Assembly (NCBI RefSeq): GCF_022437945.1
Contig: NZ_CP092535.1
Span: 2,294,001 to 2,358,000 of the forward strand
Direction: 5' to 3'
Source: Nocardioides sp. TF02-7
Lineage (GTDB): Bacteria; Actinomycetota; Actinomycetes; Propionibacteriales; Nocardioidaceae
DNA: 64,000 nt
The notes below the pieces were generated by a model. The model saw only the letters and a program-made list of their open reading frames with translations. It was not told the origin of the DNA and did not search any database. How positions within the stretch are numbered: position 1 is the stretch's first letter; every line of letters begins with the position of its first letter. The position numbers and the translations under genes are program-made. This document shows positions 36,719 to 48,252 of the stretch, one piece after another.

Positions 36719-37891
36719 ATGAGTGAAGCCGGCAACGGCATCCGCGCGGACTGGGCGAACAAGGACTTCTACGCCGAGCTCGGCGTCGGCAAGGGAGCCA
36801 CGGCCGAGGAGGTCAAGAAGGCCTACCGCAAGCTCGCGCGCGCCAACCACCCCGACTCCCACCCCGACGACCCGGCCAAGCACGAGAAGTTCAAGCGGGT
36901 CGCCGAGGCCTACGACGTCCTCGGCGACGCCGAGAAGCGCAAGCGCTACGACCAGGCCCGCGAGCTGTTCGCCTCCGGCGGGTTCCCGGCCGGCGGCGGC
37001 TTCGGCGGCGGCGGGATCAACCTGGAGGACCTGCTGCGCGACCGGGCCGGCGGAGGCGGCGGGTTCGGCGACCTGTTCGGCGACTTCCTCGGGTTCGGGG
37101 CGGGAGCCCGACAGCGGTCGCCGCGGCCCGCGCGCGGCAGCGACCTCGAGACGACCGCCACCGTCGGCTTCGTCGAGGCGCTCGAGGGCGTCACGGTGTC
37201 GCTGCGCACCACCTCCGACAGCGCCTGCCCGACCTGCTCCGGCACCGGCGGGAAGCCGGGCACCAGCCCGCACCGCTGCCCGACCTGCGAGGGCACCGGC
37301 TTCGTGGAGTCGACGGTCGGCGGCGCGTTCTCGATGAACCAGACCTGCCCCGCCTGCGGCGGCCGGCAGCTGGTCTACGACGAGGCGTGCCCCACCTGCC
37401 ACGGCAGCGGCCGTGGCCGATCGAGCCGCACCATCCAGGCGAAGGTCCCGGCCGGCGTCAAGGACGGGCAGCGGATCCGGCTGCGCGGCAAGGGCGCCCC
37501 CGGCGAGCGCGGCGGACCGGCCGGCGACCTCTACGTCACGGTTAAGGTCGCCCCGCACCGCGTCTTCGGGCGCAAGGGCGACCACCTGACGATCGACGTA
37601 CCGATCTCGATCGCCGAGGCCGCCCTCGGTGCCGAGGTCAAGATCCCCACGCTCGGCGGCCCGCCGGTCACCCTGCGGGTTCCGGCCGGTACGCCGACCG
37701 GTCGCACGTTCCGGGTGCGGGGCAAGGGCGCACCGCGGGCCGACGGCAGCCGCGGCGACCTGCTCGCCACGGTGGAGGTGCAGGTGCCGGGGAGCCTCGG
37801 CGACGAGGCGCGGCAGGCGCTGGAGGCCTACGCCGCCGCGACCGCGCACGTGCCGCTGCGGGCTAACCTCTTCTCCGAGTCCGAGGGGTGA
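36719..37891 (+). CDS. dnaJ: Chaperone DnaJ
   Basis: 390 aa, ATG at 36719 with AGGGGAGG upstream. J domain with HPD at 44-46 (preceded by KKAYRKLARAN), Gly/Phe-rich linker (GGGFGGGGINLEDLL, GGGGGFGDLFGDFLGFGAG), four zinc-finger motifs (CPTCSGTG, CPTCEGTG, CPACGGRQ, CPTCHGSG) and two C-terminal beta domains. It delivers substrates to DnaK and stimulates its ATPase. Third gene of the operon, after a palindrome. Intact. The hspR GTG overlaps its stop. Confidence 0.96.
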   Translation: MSEAGNGIRADWANKDFYAELGVGKGATAEEVKKAYRKLARANHPDSHPDDPAKHEKFKRVAEAYDVLGDAEKRKRYDQARELFASGGFPAGGGFGGGGINLEDLLRDRAGGGGGFGDLFGDFLGFGAGARQRSPRPARGSDLETTATVGFVEALEGVTVSLRTTSDSACPTCSGTGGKPGTSPHRCPTCEGTGFVESTVGGAFSMNQTCPACGGRQLVYDEACPTCHGSGRGRSSRTIQAKVPAGVKDGQRIRLRGKGAPGERGGPAGDLYVTVKVAPHRVFGRKGDHLTIDVPISIAEAALGAEVKIPTLGGPPVTLRVPAGTPTGRTFRVRGKGAPRADGSRGDLLATVEVQVPGSLGDEARQALEAYAAATAHVPLRANLFSESEG

Positions 37892-38331
37892 TCACCGTGC
37901 CTGCTCGCCAGCCTTCGTTCGCCGAGCCGCCCGCGCCCGACGCTGCCGTGTTCGTGATCAGCGTCGCCGCCGAGCTCAGCGGCCTGCACCCGCAGACGCT
38001 GCGCACCTACGAGCGGATGGGGCTGATCACCCCGGGCCGGACGGCCGGCGGCGGCCGTCGCTACTCCTACCGCGACATCGAGCTGCTGCGGGTGATCGCC
38101 GAGCTCACGTCGTCGGGGATCGGCATCGAGGGTGTGCGCCGGATCCTCGAGCTCGAGCACCAGGTGGACGCGCTGCGGGCCCGCAACGAGGAGCTGCTCG
38201 CCGAGCTGGAGGCCACCCGGGAGGCGCTGCGCCAGGCCGCTGCCGCCCGCTCCGGCGGCGGCAGCCGGCTGCCCGCGCTGCGACCGCCGACCACCGCGCA
38301 GTCGATCGTGGTGTGGCGCCGCCAACGCTGA
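37888..38331 (+). CDS. hspR: Heat-shock repressor HspR (MerR family)
   Basis: 147 aa, GTG at 37888 overlapping the dnaJ stop. N-terminal MerR winged helix (VISVAAELSGLHPQTLRTYERMGLITPGRT, then GGGRRYSYRDIELLRVI), followed by a coiled-coil dimer helix and a basic tail. The position (fourth in dnaK-grpE-dnaJ-hspR) and HAIR sites upstream of dnaK and clpB fit the known actinobacterial circuit. It lacks the metal-binding cysteines of metal-sensing MerR proteins. It represses with DnaK as co-repressor. Confidence 0.94.
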   Translation: MITVPARQPSFAEPPAPDAAVFVISVAAELSGLHPQTLRTYERMGLITPGRTAGGGRRYSYRDIELLRVIAELTSSGIGIEGVRRILELEHQVDALRARNEELLAELEATREALRQAAAARSGGGSRLPALRPPTTAQSIVVWRRQR

Positions 38332-38382
38332 GCACCGGCCCGCCGGTTTGGCACGGCGCCCGCAGCGGGTAGGTCTCGCGCC

Positions 38383-40633
38383 GTGCCGTCCCGCCTGCTC
38401 GTCCGTGCGTCCGCCGCCGTCGTCGCGGGCGCGGTCGCCGCGACGCTGTCGTCCTGCAGCAGCGACGACCCCCGGGACGACGCGCGGGTGCTCGAGGTGG
38501 CCTGGACCTCCGACGTCGAGGGCTGGAGCTCGGACCGCACTCCGTGGGCGGCCAACGAGGAGCTCTGGATCCACCCCGGGCTGGAGCCGAGGCGCCCTCC
38601 GGGCGGTCGACCTCGACGACGGCAACCTGGCGTGGACCCTGCCGGTCGCCGAGGTGTGTGCACTCTCCGCGATCAACCGGGCAGGCCTGGTCGCCGTGCA
38701 GACGGGGGCCGGCTGCGCGTCCGTGTCCGTCGTCGACACCGCGACCGGTGAGGAGGTCTGGGCCGACGACCTCCGCGACCCGGGCGACACCTATCCCGGC
38801 GGCAACGGCCTGAGCATCGCGGTCACCGAGCGGACCGTGACGGTGGCCGGCCGCTGTGGTCTCGAGCGCTGGTCGCTGACGGACGGGGGCGCCGCTCGGC
38901 CGCCTGACCGCCCGCGGTGAACGCGGGAACCCCGGCTACTGCCGTCCCTCGGCCGCCGCCGGCGGCCTCGCGGTCGTCGCCGACCGCTCCGGGCTCCTCG
39001 GGTTCGACGCCGACACCGGTGCGCGGCTCTGGCGCCGGCCGGGTCGTGGCGCCGCGGTCCACCGGGTCTACGCGACGGACCCGCTGGTCGCCGACGTCGC
39101 GCTCGGGGGCGTGCGCGCCGTGCGGCCGGTCGACCCGGCGACCGGGCGGCTCGGACCGGTCCTCGCGCGGCCGCTGCCGGCGATCGGGGCGAGCCCGGCG
39201 ATCGCCGACCCGGTCGGCGACACCGTCGTCGGTGCCTTCGAGGATCCCGCGGGCGGGTTCGCCGCGACGTACGGCTCGGTCCTCCGGGGCTGGGACCTCG
39301 GCACCGGCGAGCAGCGCTGGGCCCGGGTGTCGACCGGCGACGACTACCTCGGCGCCGACGCCCGCGGCGCCTACCTCGGCCGCACCGTCGCCGGCTCGGA
39401 GGACGGCGATGGCCTCGGCTACTGGGTGATGCGGCTGGCGGCCGGTGACCCCGAGCCCCGGACCCCTGGGCTGGATCGACGAACTCGTGCTGGACGCCGT
39501 CCGGGTCGGGGGACCTGCTGATCACGAGCGGCGGGCCGCTGGGCGGCGCACCGACGACCGCCTACCGGCTGCCGGGCGACGCCGAGGCCCTCCCGGTCCC
39601 CGAGGCACGGACCGGGATCGTGGAGCCGGCGTGGGCCGAGGGCGACCTGCGACCGGACCCGCTGGTCGACCCGTGCGCCCGGATCACCGCGACGACGCTG
39701 CGCACGCTCGGCTTCGAACGCGCCGCCGGCCTCCCGCCGCCGCTGGGCTGCACGTGGGTCGAGGGCGCCCGGGTGCTGACCGTGCGCGTCGACGTGCACC
39801 GGCCCGGCGATGGCACCACCGCCGTCCGGTCGGCCGAGCAGGCCGTGGCCGACGGCCTCGCCGCCGCGACGTACGAGGAGCTGAGGCCGCCGATCGGCGA
39901 CGCGGCCTGGCAGTGGAGCACCGCCACGGTCGGCACGACCGAGCACGAGGACCTCCCCGGGACGACGTCCACCGCCGCCCGGCTGCTGGTGCGACGGGCG
40001 AACGTCGTCGTCCACGCGGCCCTGGCCGACAGCGACCCGCTGCGGGCCGGCGACGGACGGCTGCCGATCGCCGGCACCGACGTCCAGTCCGGTCTGCGCG
40101 CCGCCGTGGAGGAGACGCTGGCCGCGTGGGACGGGCCGACGCCGACCGGCCGGGCCGGCCCGCCGGAAGGGACGGACGGGCCCGTGACCGCTCTGCCCTC
40201 GCCGTGCCGCGTGCTCGCCGCGGACGTCCGGGCACTGCTGCCGGCCGCCGAGCCCCTCGACCGCACGGCGCCCGGCGAGAACCGGCTCCGCGGGTGCCGG
40301 TGGCAGCCCCGGCCGTACGGCGAGCTGGTCGAGGTGACGGCGTACGCCGTCGGGCCGAACGGGATCTCCGGGGCCGACGCGGAGTCGGAGGCCGAGGCGG
40401 TCATGGCGGCCGGCCGGCGGCCCGGAGCCGACCGAGGCCTCGGCGGCCCCTGGGACGAGGCCGCCCTGAGCGGCGCGGACGACGGCTACCACCGCGACGC
40501 GTGGCGCCTGGCCGTCCGGTCCGACAACCTGGTCCTCGTCGTGCAGGTGTCCTTCGCCGGCCGGGCCGGCGGCCGGGCACTGCCCACGGCGGTCGGGCTG
40601 GCCCGGAGCTACCTGGCGGACGCTTCGGGCTAG
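38383..40633 (+). CDS. PQQ-like propeller lipoprotein with DUF3558-like tail (four frame breaks)
   Basis: About 748 aa after repair. GTG at 38383; signal peptide and lipobox LSSC. First half: repeated short strands with Trp (AVDLDDGNLAWTLPVAEV, SVVDTATGEEVWADDL, GFDADTGARLWRRP, GWDLGTGEQRWARV), the PQQ-like propeller pattern. Second half: two units starting PCARITATTLRTLGFE and PCRVLAADVRALLP, with a DUF3558-like look. Extra bases at 38574-38577, 38885-38889, 39463-39466 and 39508-39512; the summed offset (+4) matches the final frame. All pieces keep coding bias, so error is more likely than decay. Confidence 0.72.
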
Positions 40634-40691
40634 CCTCTGCCGGTACCCGGCGAGGTGACATGGGGCGACGGCCCGGGAGCGAGGGGATCGC

Positions 40692-42027
40692 GTGGACTGG
40701 GAGTGGCTGCAGGGCTTCGACGTCACCGCCTGGGACGCGCGCCAGTGGATCACGTTCGCGACCATCCCGCTGTTCACCGGCGTCGTCGGCTGGCTCATCA
40801 ACTGGTCGGGCCTGTGGATGCTGTTCGGCCCGATCAGGTTCCACGGGTTCCGGGTCCCCGGCCTGCGGGAGCTCACGACCGTGCTGCCGCGCCAGCTGCA
40901 GGAGGTGCCGGGCTGGCCGGACGGCCGGCTCGGGTGGCAGGGCATCATCCCGGCCCGCGCGGCCAAGATGGGCAGCATCGCGGTCGACAAGGTGATCGCC
41001 AAGCTCGGCACGCCCGCGGAGTTCTACCGCCAGCTCGACCCGGACCAGATCGCCGAGCACATCGTGACCGTCTTCCGGCCCGAGCTGCCGGCGCTCGTCG
41101 ACCAGGTGATGCGGCGCGAGCACCCCCGGCTGTGGCGCGACCTGCCGCGGCCCGTGCGCGAGGCCGTGGTCGCGCGGGTGGACGCCCAGCTGCCGGCGGT
41201 CGTCGGCCGGATCACCGACGAGATCGGCGTCCACATCGACCAGCTGCTCGACCCGAAGATGATGGTCATCGACCACTTCCGCAAGAACCCGCAGCTGGTC
41301 GTCCGCGTGTTCCGCGACGTGGGCCAGCGGGAGCTGGACCTGATGGTGCGGTTCGGGTTCGTGTTCGGCTTCCTGCTCGGCGTACCGGTGGCGTACGTCG
41401 ACGTCGCGTTCCACCAGTGGTGGCTGCTGCCGATCCTCGGCGTCGTCGTCGGCTGGGTCACCAACGCCCTCGGCATGTGGCTGATCTTCGAGCCGCCGGA
41501 GCCTCGACGGATCCTCGGCATCAAGGTGCAGGGACTGTTCCTGCGGCGGCAGGACGAGTGCGCCGAGGTCTACGCTCGGATCATCGCCGACGACGTGATC
41601 ACGCTCGAGCGGATCGGCGACTTCCTCATGGACGGGCCGCGCGGCGACCGGACCCGGCAGATGCTCGCGACCGCGCTGCGGCCCGCCATCGACCGGGCCG
41701 CGGGTCCCGCTGCGCGGCGCGGTCCGGGTCGCGCTGGGACCCGAGCGATTCGACAGCATCCGCGACTCCGTGGCCCGGGAGGCCGTCGGGCACACGATCT
41801 CGCCGTTCCGCGACCCCGTGTTCAGCCGCCGCCAGTCCGACCGGATCCGCACCCTGCTCGCGCGGCGGACCAAGGACCTCCCGCCCCGCGACTTCGTGGA
41901 GATGATGCGCTCGGCGATCCGCGAGGACGAGTGGATGCTCTACGCCCACGGCGCGATCATGGGTGCCGGCGGCGGGTTCCTACACTTGGCCGTGTTCACC
42001 TGGAACCTGTTCGGACTGCCCCTATGA
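40692..42027 (+). CDS. DUF445-family membrane protein (one frame break)
   Basis: About 444 aa, GTG at 40692. Starts with a hydrophobic segment (WITFATIPLFTGVVGWLINWSGLWMLFGP), a middle region of amphipathic helices, a second pair of membrane segments (FVFGFLLGVPVAYVDVAF, WWLLPILGVVVGWVTNALGMWLIF) and a C-terminal segment GAIMGAGGGFLHLAVFTWNLFG. The GWLINW and GWVTNALGMWLIF pairs are the DUF445 signature. One extra G at 41702-41704 breaks the frame. Function unknown. The next gene overlaps by ATGA, so they form a two-gene operon. Confidence 0.82.
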
Positions 42028-42977
42028 CCGACGACGCCGCGCGCGGACCGCGCGACCCCGCCGCCCCGCCGCAGCGGCTGCCGGCGCTGCCCGCGCTGCC
42101 CGACCACGCGGTCGACTCGGCGGTCGACTCGGTGCCCGGGCTCGCCCGGGTCGCCGCGTCCGCCGCGTGGCACACCGGCCAGTGGGGGCTGCGGGCCACC
42201 GCCCGCGGCTGGCTGCGCGTCGGCCGGGCGGTCACCGACCGCGACGAGGCGCGCGACCTGGCCCGCGACGTGGGCACGGTCGTCGGTGCGGTCGGCGAGG
42301 CGGCCCGCCAGGTCGTCGACGGCAGGCCGGTGGGCAGCGTCCTGCTCGAGGCCGGCGAGGCGCTCGGTGGCCGGTCGCGCCACCCGGCGCCCGACGGACA
42401 CGACGTCGTCGGCGGGCACGTGACGAGCTCGCGACCGGTCACGCTCCGCGAGCGCGGCGCCGAGCTGCTCGAGCGGTCCCGCGACGTCTGGAGCACCGAC
42501 GACCGGCACCCGGCCTACGACCGGATCCTCGACGAGCTCGCGCCCGACGAGGCACGGATCCTCGTGATGCTGCTCCGCGACGGGCCGCAGCCGAGCGTCG
42601 ACGTGCGCACCGGGGGGCCGATCGGCATGGTCAGCAGCCAGCTCATCGCGCCCGGCCTCAACATGCTCGGGCCCCGCGCGGGCGTGCGCTACCTCGACCA
42701 GGTGCCGGCGTACGTCAACAACATCTTCCGGCTCGGCCTGGTGTGGCTCTCCCGGGAGCCGCTGCCCGACCACCAGGAGTACCAGGTGCTCGAGGCGCAG
42801 CCCGACGTGCTCGCGGCGCTGCACTCGGTGAAGTTCGCGAAGGTGGTGCGGCGCAGCATCCACCTCACGCCGTTCGGCGAGCAGTTCGTCAAGCTCGCCC
42901 TCGTCGACGAGGAGGAGGCCGCCAGTCCCGACCTCCCCGAGCACGCGGCCCCGCCGGAGGACCCGCCCGCCGGCTGA
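42024..42977 (+). CDS. Abi-alpha-like (DUF4393) protein
   Basis: 317 aa, ATG at 42024 overlapping the DUF445 stop. A Pro/Ala-rich head, a helical middle (ARDLARDVGTVVGAVGEAARQVV) and a C-terminal half with the DUF4393-like sequence ILDELAPDEARILVMLLRDG, LIAPGLNMLGPRAGVRYLDQVPAYVNNIFRLGLVWLS and LTPFGEQFVKLAL. The resemblance to Abi-alpha (abortive-infection-linked) proteins is by pattern from memory and not certain. It might be a stress or phage-response protein. The clpB HAIR site begins 13 bp after its stop. Confidence 0.65.
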   Translation: MTDDAARGPRDPAAPPQRLPALPALPDHAVDSAVDSVPGLARVAASAAWHTGQWGLRATARGWLRVGRAVTDRDEARDLARDVGTVVGAVGEAARQVVDGRPVGSVLLEAGEALGGRSRHPAPDGHDVVGGHVTSSRPVTLRERGAELLERSRDVWSTDDRHPAYDRILDELAPDEARILVMLLRDGPQPSVDVRTGGPIGMVSSQLIAPGLNMLGPRAGVRYLDQVPAYVNNIFRLGLVWLSREPLPDHQEYQVLEAQPDVLAALHSVKFAKVVRRSIHLTPFGEQFVKLALVDEEEAASPDLPEHAAPPEDPPAG

Positions 42978-42989
42978 AAAATTCCTGAA

Positions 42990-43010
42990 CTTGAGTGGAA
43001 CAGACTCAAC
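42990..43010 (+). promoter_or_regulatory. HAIR operator for HspR, upstream of clpB
   Basis: CTTGAGT-N7-ACTCAAC, one mismatch from the consensus CTTGAGT-N7-ACTCAAG. It ends 102 bp before the clpB ATG. Together with the site upstream of dnaK, it shows that both chaperone units answer to the HspR encoded in this window. Confidence 0.92.
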
Positions 43011-43112
43011 TTTGGGAGCGTTGATCCGGATGACCGCGTGACGGTGCCGGTGCTGGTCAGGCCGGCCCCCCGCGGTCCACGATCGACCCACGCACGTCCG
43101 AGGAGCCTGAGC

Positions 43113-45711
<2,599 letters not shown>

Positions 45712-45745
45712 CGGCCCGGCTGACGGTCCGGTTGACGGCCTGGGG

Positions 45746-45952
45746 TCAGTCCGGGAGCGGCGTACCGGCCGGGTCGACGGTGCCGACGCCGTCGGCCGGG
45801 GCGATCTGCTCGGCCCGCACCCAGGCCGTCGCGACGCGGCCGTCGACCTCGTAGGTGACGAAGGCCTCCGTCCGGTCGGAACGCCACTTGAGGAGCAGGC
45901 CGGGGACGGCGGTGCCGTCGAGCATGACGGCAACCTGTTGCTGGGGACGCAA
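45746..45952 (-). CDS. Small conserved hypothetical protein
   Basis: 68 aa from TTG at 45952 (AGGA 6 bp upstream) or 59 aa from ATG at 45925. Reads LRPQQQVAVMLDGTAVPGLLLKWRSD, then VTYEVDGRVATAWVRAEQIAPA, a compact five-stranded pattern that could be a small SH3-like barrel. The track of hydrophobic positions and GC3 bias support coding. Convergent with clpB (34 bp between the stops). No family recognised. Confidence 0.6.
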   Translation of the reverse strand: MRPQQQVAVMLDGTAVPGLLLKWRSDRTEAFVTYEVDGRVATAWVRAEQIAPADGVGTVDPAGTPLPD

Positions 45953-46130
45953 TGGGGGTCCTCGTGGGAGAGAGCTGGGGTCGCCCCCGTGCACGGACAG
46001 CCCACGTCCTGAGCCGTTCGGGTCAAGCATAGTGGACGACCGGTCGGAGCCCGCTCCCGTGACTTCCGGTGGACGCGCGGGGTACTGCGCCGGGGACGAG
46101 CCCACCGCCCACGAGCACAGGAGGTCCCGC

Positions 46131-46499
46131 ATGGCCGTCACCTCGTTCCAGGACCTGCCGCTCGCCGACGCCGACCGGGAGTGGGACGGCGCCGCCGCGG
46201 AGAAACGGGTCCGCGCCTGGGCCGACGCCGAGGACGAGCCCAACCAGAAGTACCGCGACGCCCACGTCTGGTACGACGCCGACAACAAGGACAACTTCAC
46301 GGCGTACAAGCTGCTCGTCGCCGACGTCGTCGGCGGGAAGCTGAAGGCGGTGCCCCGCGGCGTGCGGGCGGCCGGCGGCATCATGCAGGGCGCGCGCGGC
46401 GGCATCGACATCCCGGAGCGCGACGTCGAGCGCGTGAAGAGCCACCTCGCGAAGTACTACGAGAAGATGGGCGACACGGCGCCCTGGGTGGAGGAGTAG
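46131..46499 (+). CDS. Small protein with a phage prohead-like core
   Basis: 122 aa, ATG at 46131 with AGGAGG 6 bp upstream. Starts TSFQDLPLADADREWDGAAAEKRVRAWADAEDEPN, then DNFTAYKLLVADVVGGKLKAVPRGVRAAGGIMQGARGGIDIPERDVERVKSHLAKYYEKMG. The layout (yxLPxADxxxxWD ... VPRGV..A...QGARGG..IP..D...VK..L..YY) is what I know from the tail of phage prohead proteases and scaffold proteins, and from stand-alone chromosomal copies. No other phage genes are near, so it may be a domesticated piece. Function unknown. Confidence 0.72.
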   Translation: MAVTSFQDLPLADADREWDGAAAEKRVRAWADAEDEPNQKYRDAHVWYDADNKDNFTAYKLLVADVVGGKLKAVPRGVRAAGGIMQGARGGIDIPERDVERVKSHLAKYYEKMGDTAPWVEE

Positions 46500-46512
46500 C
46501 GGCCCGGCTGGT

Positions 46513-46558
46513 GTCCACAGGTCGGGTGGCGGCGTCGCCGTAGCCGTGGCCTGTGGAG
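46513..46558. terminator. Possible terminator: weak hairpin TCCACAGG / CCTGTGGA
   Basis: Inverted repeats of 8 bp at 46514-46521 and 46550-46557 follow the stop of the 46131 gene and lie before the next gene. The 28-bp loop makes the stem weak and there is no T-run, so activity is doubtful. Confidence 0.3.
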
Positions 46559-46628
46559 GGGGGCCGGTGCTCCGCGGCCGGTGGGCGCACGGTGGGTGCG
46601 TCTGTCCGACCGCACCCGAGGAGCGCCG

Positions 46629-46877
46629 ATGGTTCCCGTGCCGCCTCCTGTGCCGCCGCTGGTGCTGGCTGGTCCGCGCTGTCAGTGCAACCACGGCGGC
46701 GGCCCGTTCGACGCGTTCCGCTGCGGTGAGCCCGCAGTGTTCCGCGCCGTGGTCGAGGACGCGTTCGGGTATGACCTCTGCCGGGCCTGCGCCGACGCCT
46801 GGGCGAGGGGCGCGGAGTCGGGGCAGCCGGGCGAGCCGGGGGAGCCGGGGGAGCGGCCGCGGATCGTGCCGCTGTGA
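46629..46877 (+). CDS. Small Cys-rich protein, possible zinc binder
   Basis: 82 aa, ATG at 46629 with GAGGAG 5-6 bp upstream. Cysteine pattern CQCNHGGGPFDAFRCGEP ... YDLCRACADAW gives four or five candidate ligands in a C-x-C-x11-C ... C-x2-C form, like a short zinc ribbon. A Gly/Pro/Glu repeat (GEPGEPGE) follows. No transmembrane segment. The family was not recognised. It is convergent with the next minus-strand gene. Confidence 0.58.
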   Translation: MVPVPPPVPPLVLAGPRCQCNHGGGPFDAFRCGEPAVFRAVVEDAFGYDLCRACADAWARGAESGQPGEPGEPGERPRIVPL

Positions 46878-46914
46878 GAGTCAGACGACCTCGAGCCGGC
46901 GGGCGGGCGCGCCG

Positions 46915-47367
46915 TCACCTGCCGGCGGCCCCGGCGGCCGGCGTACTGCGCTCCTCCTCGTAGGTCCGGACCGCGTCGACGACGCACGCGACCAGCAGGG
47001 CCGCGACGACGGGGGCGAGGTAGGTCCCGATCGACAGCGCCGCGAGCGCCGCGAGCGCGGCGAGCAGGAAGGTCGTCGTCCAGGCGATCGCGTGTCCGAG
47101 CAGGCGGGGGAGGACGAGCAGCGAGATCGCCACGACCACGGCGCCCACCAGGGGGACCGCCAACGGGATGAGGGCGTCCGGTCCGTTCGCCTCGACCAAC
47201 GTGCTCGACGTCGTGGACGTGCTCGTCCGCCCACCGGGCGTGAACTCACGCGTCTCCATGGTGTAGATCGGCACGGTGAGCCCTGCTGCCACGAGGCCCG
47301 CTCCCCACAGCACGGCGCCCAGCAACGCGAGGTCGCGCGTGCGGCGCAGGGCGACGGAAGAGCTCAT
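46915..47367 (-). CDS. Four-helix membrane protein
   Basis: 150 aa, ATG at 47367 with GGAG upstream. Hydrophobic segments at about residues 12-32 (LALLGAVLWGAGLVAAGLTV), 68-90, 96-115 and 118-135, with a polar Thr/Ser-rich loop (TSTSTTSST) after the first. No conserved motif is visible. Gene-free DNA with a short tandem repeat lies upstream. Function unknown. Confidence 0.62.
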   Translation of the reverse strand: MSSSVALRRTRDLALLGAVLWGAGLVAAGLTVPIYTMETREFTPGGRTSTSTTSSTLVEANGPDALIPLAVPLVGAVVVAISLLVLPRLLGHAIAWTTTFLLAALAALAALSIGTYLAPVVAALLVACVVDAVRTYEEERSTPAAGAAGR

Positions 47368-47456
47368 CGGGATGCTCCATCTCCGAGTGGTGCCCTCCCA
47401 TGCTGGCACCGGCCCACCGGCCGCGCCAGCCCGATCAGCGCAGCCTCCGGGTCGCT

Positions 47457-47510
47457 GGCGTCCCGAGCGGAGGTGGCGTCCCGACCGGAGCTGGCGTCCC
47501 GAGCGGAGCT
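47457..47510. repeat. Three 18-bp tandem repeats
   Basis: Units GGCGTCCCGAGCGGAGGT, GGCGTCCCGACCGGAGCT and GGCGTCCCGAGCGGAGCT at 47457, 47475 and 47493. They lie in the 378-bp stretch 47368-47745 that has no convincing gene; a 29-codon plus-strand frame after them (47527-47616) has no support. The remainder is taken by the double-hairpin repeat at 47615. Confidence 0.85.
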
Positions 47511-47614
47511 CGGCGATGATCGTGGCGTGAAGACGCAGGAGCGGCGGGACGCGCAGGCGGTGCGTCGCCCACCGCTCCTCCGCGTCGGCGCGCCTCGTCG
47601 TCGCCCTCGGGGCT

Positions 47615-47706
47615 GACGTGACGGGCAATCCCTCCACTTGTCCGGCATTGCTTTGCCCGACATGTTGAGGTTTCCCCGGTCGACCGGGGGAAAACCTCAC
47701 GTCGCC
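47615..47706 (-). repeat. Double-hairpin dispersed repeat, copy 2 (inverted)
   Basis: Reverse-complement relative of 8121-8206, sharing the ACGTGACGGGCAA edge, the TCCACTTGTCCGGCA stem and the GAGGTTTCCCCGG stem. It differs by small indels (an extra G and A in the second stem) and by swapped bases in the loop between the stems. It lies 40 bp from the stop of the helix-turn-helix gene. Confidence 0.8.
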
Positions 47707-47745
47707 GGACCCCCGAAACCACCCAGTCCCCAGACCCCCGACCCC

Positions 47746-48252
47746 TCACCCCGCCCCCGGCCGCGGCAGCCGGTCCAGCCGGCGGCGGTAGGCGGCGATG
47801 GCCTGGCCGGTGGTGTCGGCGGCGAGCTTGGTGCGGGCGGCGGCGAGGCGGCGGTCGGCGGAGCGGCGGGAGAGGTGGAGGTGGGTGGCGGCGGCGCCGA
47901 GGGTGCTGCCGGAGGCGAGGAGGTCGAGGAGGGCGCGTTCGTCGTCGGTGAGGAGGGGGCCGGGGGCGGCCACGCGGTGCTCGAGGTGGCCGAGCCGGCG
48001 CAGGTCGTCGCAGAGCCGGTCGATGACGGGGCGCTCGGCGCGGGCGTCGACGAGGAGCCCGACCCCTTCGATGGCGGTGAACAGGGCGACCGCGGCCTCG
48101 TCGGCGTCGCGGACCGCGAGCGCCAGCACCAGCCCGCCGGCCCGCTCCTCGGCCAGGCGGTCGACGACCTCCCAGCCGAGGGAGCGGAGCTCGGCGCGCG
48201 CGTCGGCCAGGACGTCGGGGCCGGCCTCGACGACGACGTAGGGGAGGGCCAT
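47746..48252 (-). CDS. Helix-turn-helix protein, LuxR-like C-terminus
   Basis: 168 aa, ATG at 48252 overlapping the LAL regulator stop. The N-terminal part is a small alpha/beta domain (MALPYVVVEAGPDVLADARAELR). The C-terminal 55 residues form a LuxR-like helix-turn-helix (LLTDDERALLDLLASGSTLGAAATHLHLSRRSADRRLAAARTKL). It lacks a receiver or ATPase domain. Co-translated with the large regulator upstream, so it probably works in the same response. Confidence 0.7.
   Translation of the reverse strand: MALPYVVVEAGPDVLADARAELRSLGWEVVDRLAEERAGGLVLALAVRDADEAAVALFTAIEGVGLLVDARAERPVIDRLCDDLRRLGHLEHRVAAPGPLLTDDERALLDLLASGSTLGAAATHLHLSRRSADRRLAAARTKLAADTTGQAIAAYRRRLDRLPRPGAG

Noticed and set aside
47527-47616. 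29-codon plus-strand ORF (VKTQERRDAQ...)
   Set aside because: Short, with no ribosome site, high Arg content typical of GC-rich non-coding DNA, and next to a tandem repeat.
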